In this document: positions 61,201-64,000 of the stretch, one piece after another
How the letters are laid out: every line of letters begins with the position of its first letter
How positions within the stretch are numbered: position 1 is the first letter of the stretch
The notes under the pieces: generated by a model
What the model was told of the DNA's origin: nothing
The model's database searches: none
What the model saw: only the letters and a program-made list of their open reading frames with translations
Origin: Chitinophagaceae bacterium
GTDB lineage: Bacteria > Bacteroidota > Bacteroidia > Cytophagales > Cytophagaceae
DNA: 64,000 nucleotides
Assembly (NCBI GenBank): GCA_028288365.1
Contig: JAQBNU010000031.1
Location: forward strand, 1 to 64,000
Direction: 5' to 3'
Made by a program: the position numbers and the translations under genes

Positions 61201-63804
61201 CTATCTGCGAGCGGCGGCAGAACCGAAGTTCGCACGCAATGTGATACCGTATGTTCTGGGATCTCCAAGCACTGCCACATAGTTACCATTGTTACCAGTA
61301 CCTGGTAATAACTGCTCAAAGTAATGGAAGTCTGTGATGTTACGTGCCCAGATGAAAGCAGAGAACGTGTTGTCTGCAGATCTGAAACCTAATCTACCAT
61401 TCACCAAAGCATACTCCTGAATGTTCAAGTATTTAGATGGCGTAGGACTTGAAGAGAATTTAGAACGGTAGTAAGTATCTGCTCCCAGGAAGAAACTTCC
61501 GTCGAAACCTAATAGTGAAGTTTTAGGAGTGGATATTTCCGCACCCAAAGATCCTGCCCATTTAGAAATACCTGGAAGATCTCCTCCTGAAATATCTTTA
61601 AAGGCTACTGCTGCACCTGTCTCCTCCAATGGCAAAGGAGCATTGGTAAACTTTGTGTATTTACCATCTGTATACACTACTGCACCATATATAGAAAGGT
61701 ATTTGAACTTCACGTTTGCATCTAATTCAGCACCAAATACACGAACGTGTTCTGCATTTGCCAGATAACCTCTGTTTAAGCTAGGATCTGGGGCTTGAAC
61801 TTGTGTCTGGTAATTGTCAATCTCTGTATCAAAAGTAGTAAGATTGATGGTAGAGTTTTGAGTAGGTTTTGTTTTGATACCCGCTTCAAAATGAGTGGTG
61901 TATTCCGGCTTCACAGTGGCCAAGTCAAGCAAAGGTGCTCCGCTTGCATCAGCAGGAATACCCGCTATGTTCACTCCTACCGGCTTGTAAGCGGTAGAAC
62001 CACTTGCATAGGTATTGAAGTTTTTATTCACTTTATAATTCAAAGTCAATTGACCCGATAGGTTGCTGTTATCAAGTGATGCTGTATAGGCCTGATTAGC
62101 GTATACCTTATTTTTTATAGCAAGCAATGCCGCATTATTAGTTTGCAATCCTCCGTAAGTGACACGACTGTAATCAACATCTTTATGGTCGACATTGAAA
62201 CGAAGACCTGGTAATACGTGGAATTTTTCTGTGACCGCTATGTCAACGTTAGCGAATGCTGCACCGCTAAAGTTTTTCAAAGTAGAAGTGGTTTTAATTC
62301 CGTATCCATCCAGCAAACCTGGAGTTGACCAGTTGGCGGTAGACGTGGCATCGAATTTATCCTGATAAAATCTCCAGGCTGAACTTCCCGCTTCTTCTGT
62401 TTGTACCGGATTCGTTTTTATTTCCTGGTAAAACGCAAACAAACCAACTACGCCACTGATCCGCTTTGAAATATCACCGGCATAACGGATTTCCTGTGAA
62501 TACTGTTGTTGCTTAGAGTTACCCTGAGACTTCGTGACAATCGGTAGTCCTGTAAAATCACGGTCATTGGAAGGATCCCAGTTCCAGTATCTCCAGGCCG
62601 TTGTGGATGTTAAAGTACCCGGGCCAATTTTAGCATCCACCGTTACCGAAGCACCACCCAAATCGTTATTGGATTTCCACGGTGTATCGTGGTCGATCTT
62701 ACGATCAAACGGATCACGACTTACCGGTTGGTAATTCAAAGCTTTCATGATGGTATCAAACTGGCGTTGATTGGAACGTTGTGTTTGTACGACACCTGCC
62801 AATACTTGTGCATAACCATCCGGACGTTGACGAGTGAAATCTCCTGATAAAGTAATGTTTACTTTTTCTGATGCTTTGTATAAAAATTGAACTCTACCAC
62901 CCAGGTTATTCAATGTATTCGTATAGTGATCTGTTCTTGTATTGTAGATGTTACCATCACGTTGTGTACCCGAGAACGACAATCTTGCCGCTAATTTATT
63001 GGCAATGATCGGTCCTGTAATGGAAGCCTTCGCCTGCACATAGTTGTAATTACCATAACTTGCTTCGAAAGTAGCACCTGGCTTGAAGCTTGGCTTACGC
63101 GTAGTGATGTTGAATGCACCAGCAGTAGTGTTTTTACCAAACAAGGTTCCTTGCGGACCACGTAATACTTCTATTTGCTCAATGTCTACAAAATCCAATG
63201 TCGCAGCAGCAGGACGTGCATAATATACTCCGTCTACATAGAACCCAACACCCGGATCAATACCATCGTTTGTTAATCCAAAAGGAGAACCCAATCCACG
63301 GATGTTCAAGGCCGTGTTACGCGGGTTGGAAGAATATAGCTGTACAGAAGGAACCAATTCTTTCACACGGTTCACGTTAAATGCTCCAGTCTGTTCCACC
63401 AAACCACCACCGATTACTGAAATCGGAATAGGTACATCCTGCGTTTTTTCACTGCGGCGTCTGGCCGTTACTACGACTTCATTGCTTTTGTTATCAATAG
63501 CAAGAGCTACTGCAAAAGGACCGCTGTTGGAATCACTCAATACAAAATCCTGCGGTGCGTAACCGACAGAACGAATACGAAGCGTGAAAGGGAAAGGACG
63601 ATACGTCGTTATTTTAAAATTTCCATTTTCATCCGTCACTGTTCCTGTATTACTTCCAACGATTTCTATAATAACACCAGGTAGTGCTGTTTTCGTTTCA
63701 TTATCAGTAACGGTACCGGTAATGTCTCTTTCGGTTTGCGCATAAGCCACAGTCTGCGCCAATGCCAGCAGCGTGATGACTAAAAAGGTATACAGTTTCT
63801 TCAT
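61201..63804 (-). CDS. TonB-dependent receptor, proteobacterial-type plug
   Basis: 867 aa with a signal peptide (ending VAYAQ) and a carboxypeptidase-regulatory-like domain (about 25-105, DITGTVTDNETKTALPGVIIEI). The plug follows with VVVTARRRSEKTQDVPIPISVIGG and DIEQIEVLRGPQGTLFGKNTTAGAFNI, which resembles siderophore or vitamin receptors of Proteobacteria rather than SusC. A 22-strand barrel ends GITLRANFGSAAARR. No SusD gene follows, so a small ligand such as an iron complex is likely. It is a single gene with a strong terminator. Confidence 0.93.
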   Translation of the reverse strand: MKKLYTFLVITLLALAQTVAYAQTERDITGTVTDNETKTALPGVIIEIVGSNTGTVTDENGNFKITTYRPFPFTLRIRSVGYAPQDFVLSDSNSGPFAVALAIDNKSNEVVVTARRRSEKTQDVPIPISVIGGGLVEQTGAFNVNRVKELVPSVQLYSSNPRNTALNIRGLGSPFGLTNDGIDPGVGFYVDGVYYARPAAATLDFVDIEQIEVLRGPQGTLFGKNTTAGAFNITTRKPSFKPGATFEASYGNYNYVQAKASITGPIIANKLAARLSFSGTQRDGNIYNTRTDHYTNTLNNLGGRVQFLYKASEKVNITLSGDFTRQRPDGYAQVLAGVVQTQRSNQRQFDTIMKALNYQPVSRDPFDRKIDHDTPWKSNNDLGGASVTVDAKIGPGTLTSTTAWRYWNWDPSNDRDFTGLPIVTKSQGNSKQQQYSQEIRYAGDISKRISGVVGLFAFYQEIKTNPVQTEEAGSSAWRFYQDKFDATSTANWSTPGLLDGYGIKTTSTLKNFSGAAFANVDIAVTEKFHVLPGLRFNVDHKDVDYSRVTYGGLQTNNAALLAIKNKVYANQAYTASLDNSNLSGQLTLNYKVNKNFNTYASGSTAYKPVGVNIAGIPADASGAPLLDLATVKPEYTTHFEAGIKTKPTQNSTINLTTFDTEIDNYQTQVQAPDPSLNRGYLANAEHVRVFGAELDANVKFKYLSIYGAVVYTDGKYTKFTNAPLPLEETGAAVAFKDISGGDLPGISKWAGSLGAEISTPKTSLLGFDGSFFLGADTYYRSKFSSSPTPSKYLNIQEYALVNGRLGFRSADNTFSAFIWARNITDFHYFEQLLPGTGNNGNYVAVLGDPRTYGITLRANFGSAAARR

Positions 63805-64000
63805 GTTTGTGTTTGTTTGTTTTTAAAATTCAGTCTTGCAATTCGGATATCGTCTTTTATTGGCTGAACAAATGGAATCCTTACACCTGTCCAGTGCTTG
63901 CGTTCAATACGGCATGCGTTTCCTTTAAAAGAAACAACAGGTGGAACAGGTGGAGTTTTGTTGTGTGTGGAGGGCTTCAAATCCAATTAACTCTATAGGA

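Noticed and set aside
63801-63986. 61-codon frame overlapping the TonB receptor start on the minus strand
   Set aside because: No signal, family or promoter; composition fits chance, although an upstream fragment cannot be excluded.

Overview
The window looks like chromosomal DNA of a member of Bacteroidota, most probably order Cytophagales. The reasons are the housekeeping families and their order (mre/mrd cell-elongation operon, a ccm cytochrome c maturation block, a DUF2520-KdsC-UbiA trio), several genes tied to type IX secretion (PorZ-like, PorE-like, a protein with a C-terminal sorting domain), many MKK..C lipoproteins, and promoters of the Bacteroidota form TAnnTTTG. About 57 protein genes and one tRNA (Phe, GAA anticodon) can be supported. 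No prophage, insertion sequence with a transposase, or CRISPR array is visible.

Layout. 1-1541: truncated start of a PorZ-like gene and a divergent conserved hypothetical. 1594-9284 (minus): purN-purH-mreB-mreC-mreD-mrdA-rodA, read as one tightly packed run joining purine synthesis to the rod-elongation machinery. 9554-16407 (minus): cytochrome c maturation (ccmB, C, D, E, F) followed by DUF2520, KdsC-like and UbiA-like genes. 16889-20388: pheS, an exported GH18 protein, a lipoprotein and a PRC-barrel protein. 20487-25394: two divergent envelope clusters, one with YceI, a DUF5777-type barrel and a haem lipoprotein, the other with a Cys-rich small protein, a Met/His-rich barrel, an MbnP-like lipoprotein and a second haem-type lipoprotein. 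They look like copper or redox handling. 25479-30405: a four-gene DevABC/MacAB-TolC-type exporter divergent from a MarR-type regulator, with a paired operator between them. 30483-37470: OM protein, purM, PorE-like lipoprotein, and two Fe-S electron-transfer proteins. 37546-43729: tRNA-Phe, M19-like dipeptidase, SPFH lipoprotein, GT2, di-haem peroxidase. 43809-49422: T9SS-exported metallophosphoesterase, lipocalin, a possible broken gene, and a large exported protein. 49748-56165: rluB-scpB-dksA-like operon, lamin-tail protein, asd. 56624-63804: yicC, GH20 hexosaminidase, small exported protein, TonB-dependent receptor.

The intergenic DNA is unusually structured. At least six places carry long perfect or near-perfect palindromes (9414-9541, 16570-16780, 17963-18039, 49531-49718, 56258-56312, 60848-61087), and several share sequence modules with each other. 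These dispersed, non-coding palindromic elements are the least explained part of the window. Other points worth following are a CXXXY-type CcmE, the paired CEYNK haem lipoproteins flanking the putative copper locus, the MarR operator layout, and low-complexity basic extensions on RluB and on a DksA-like protein.
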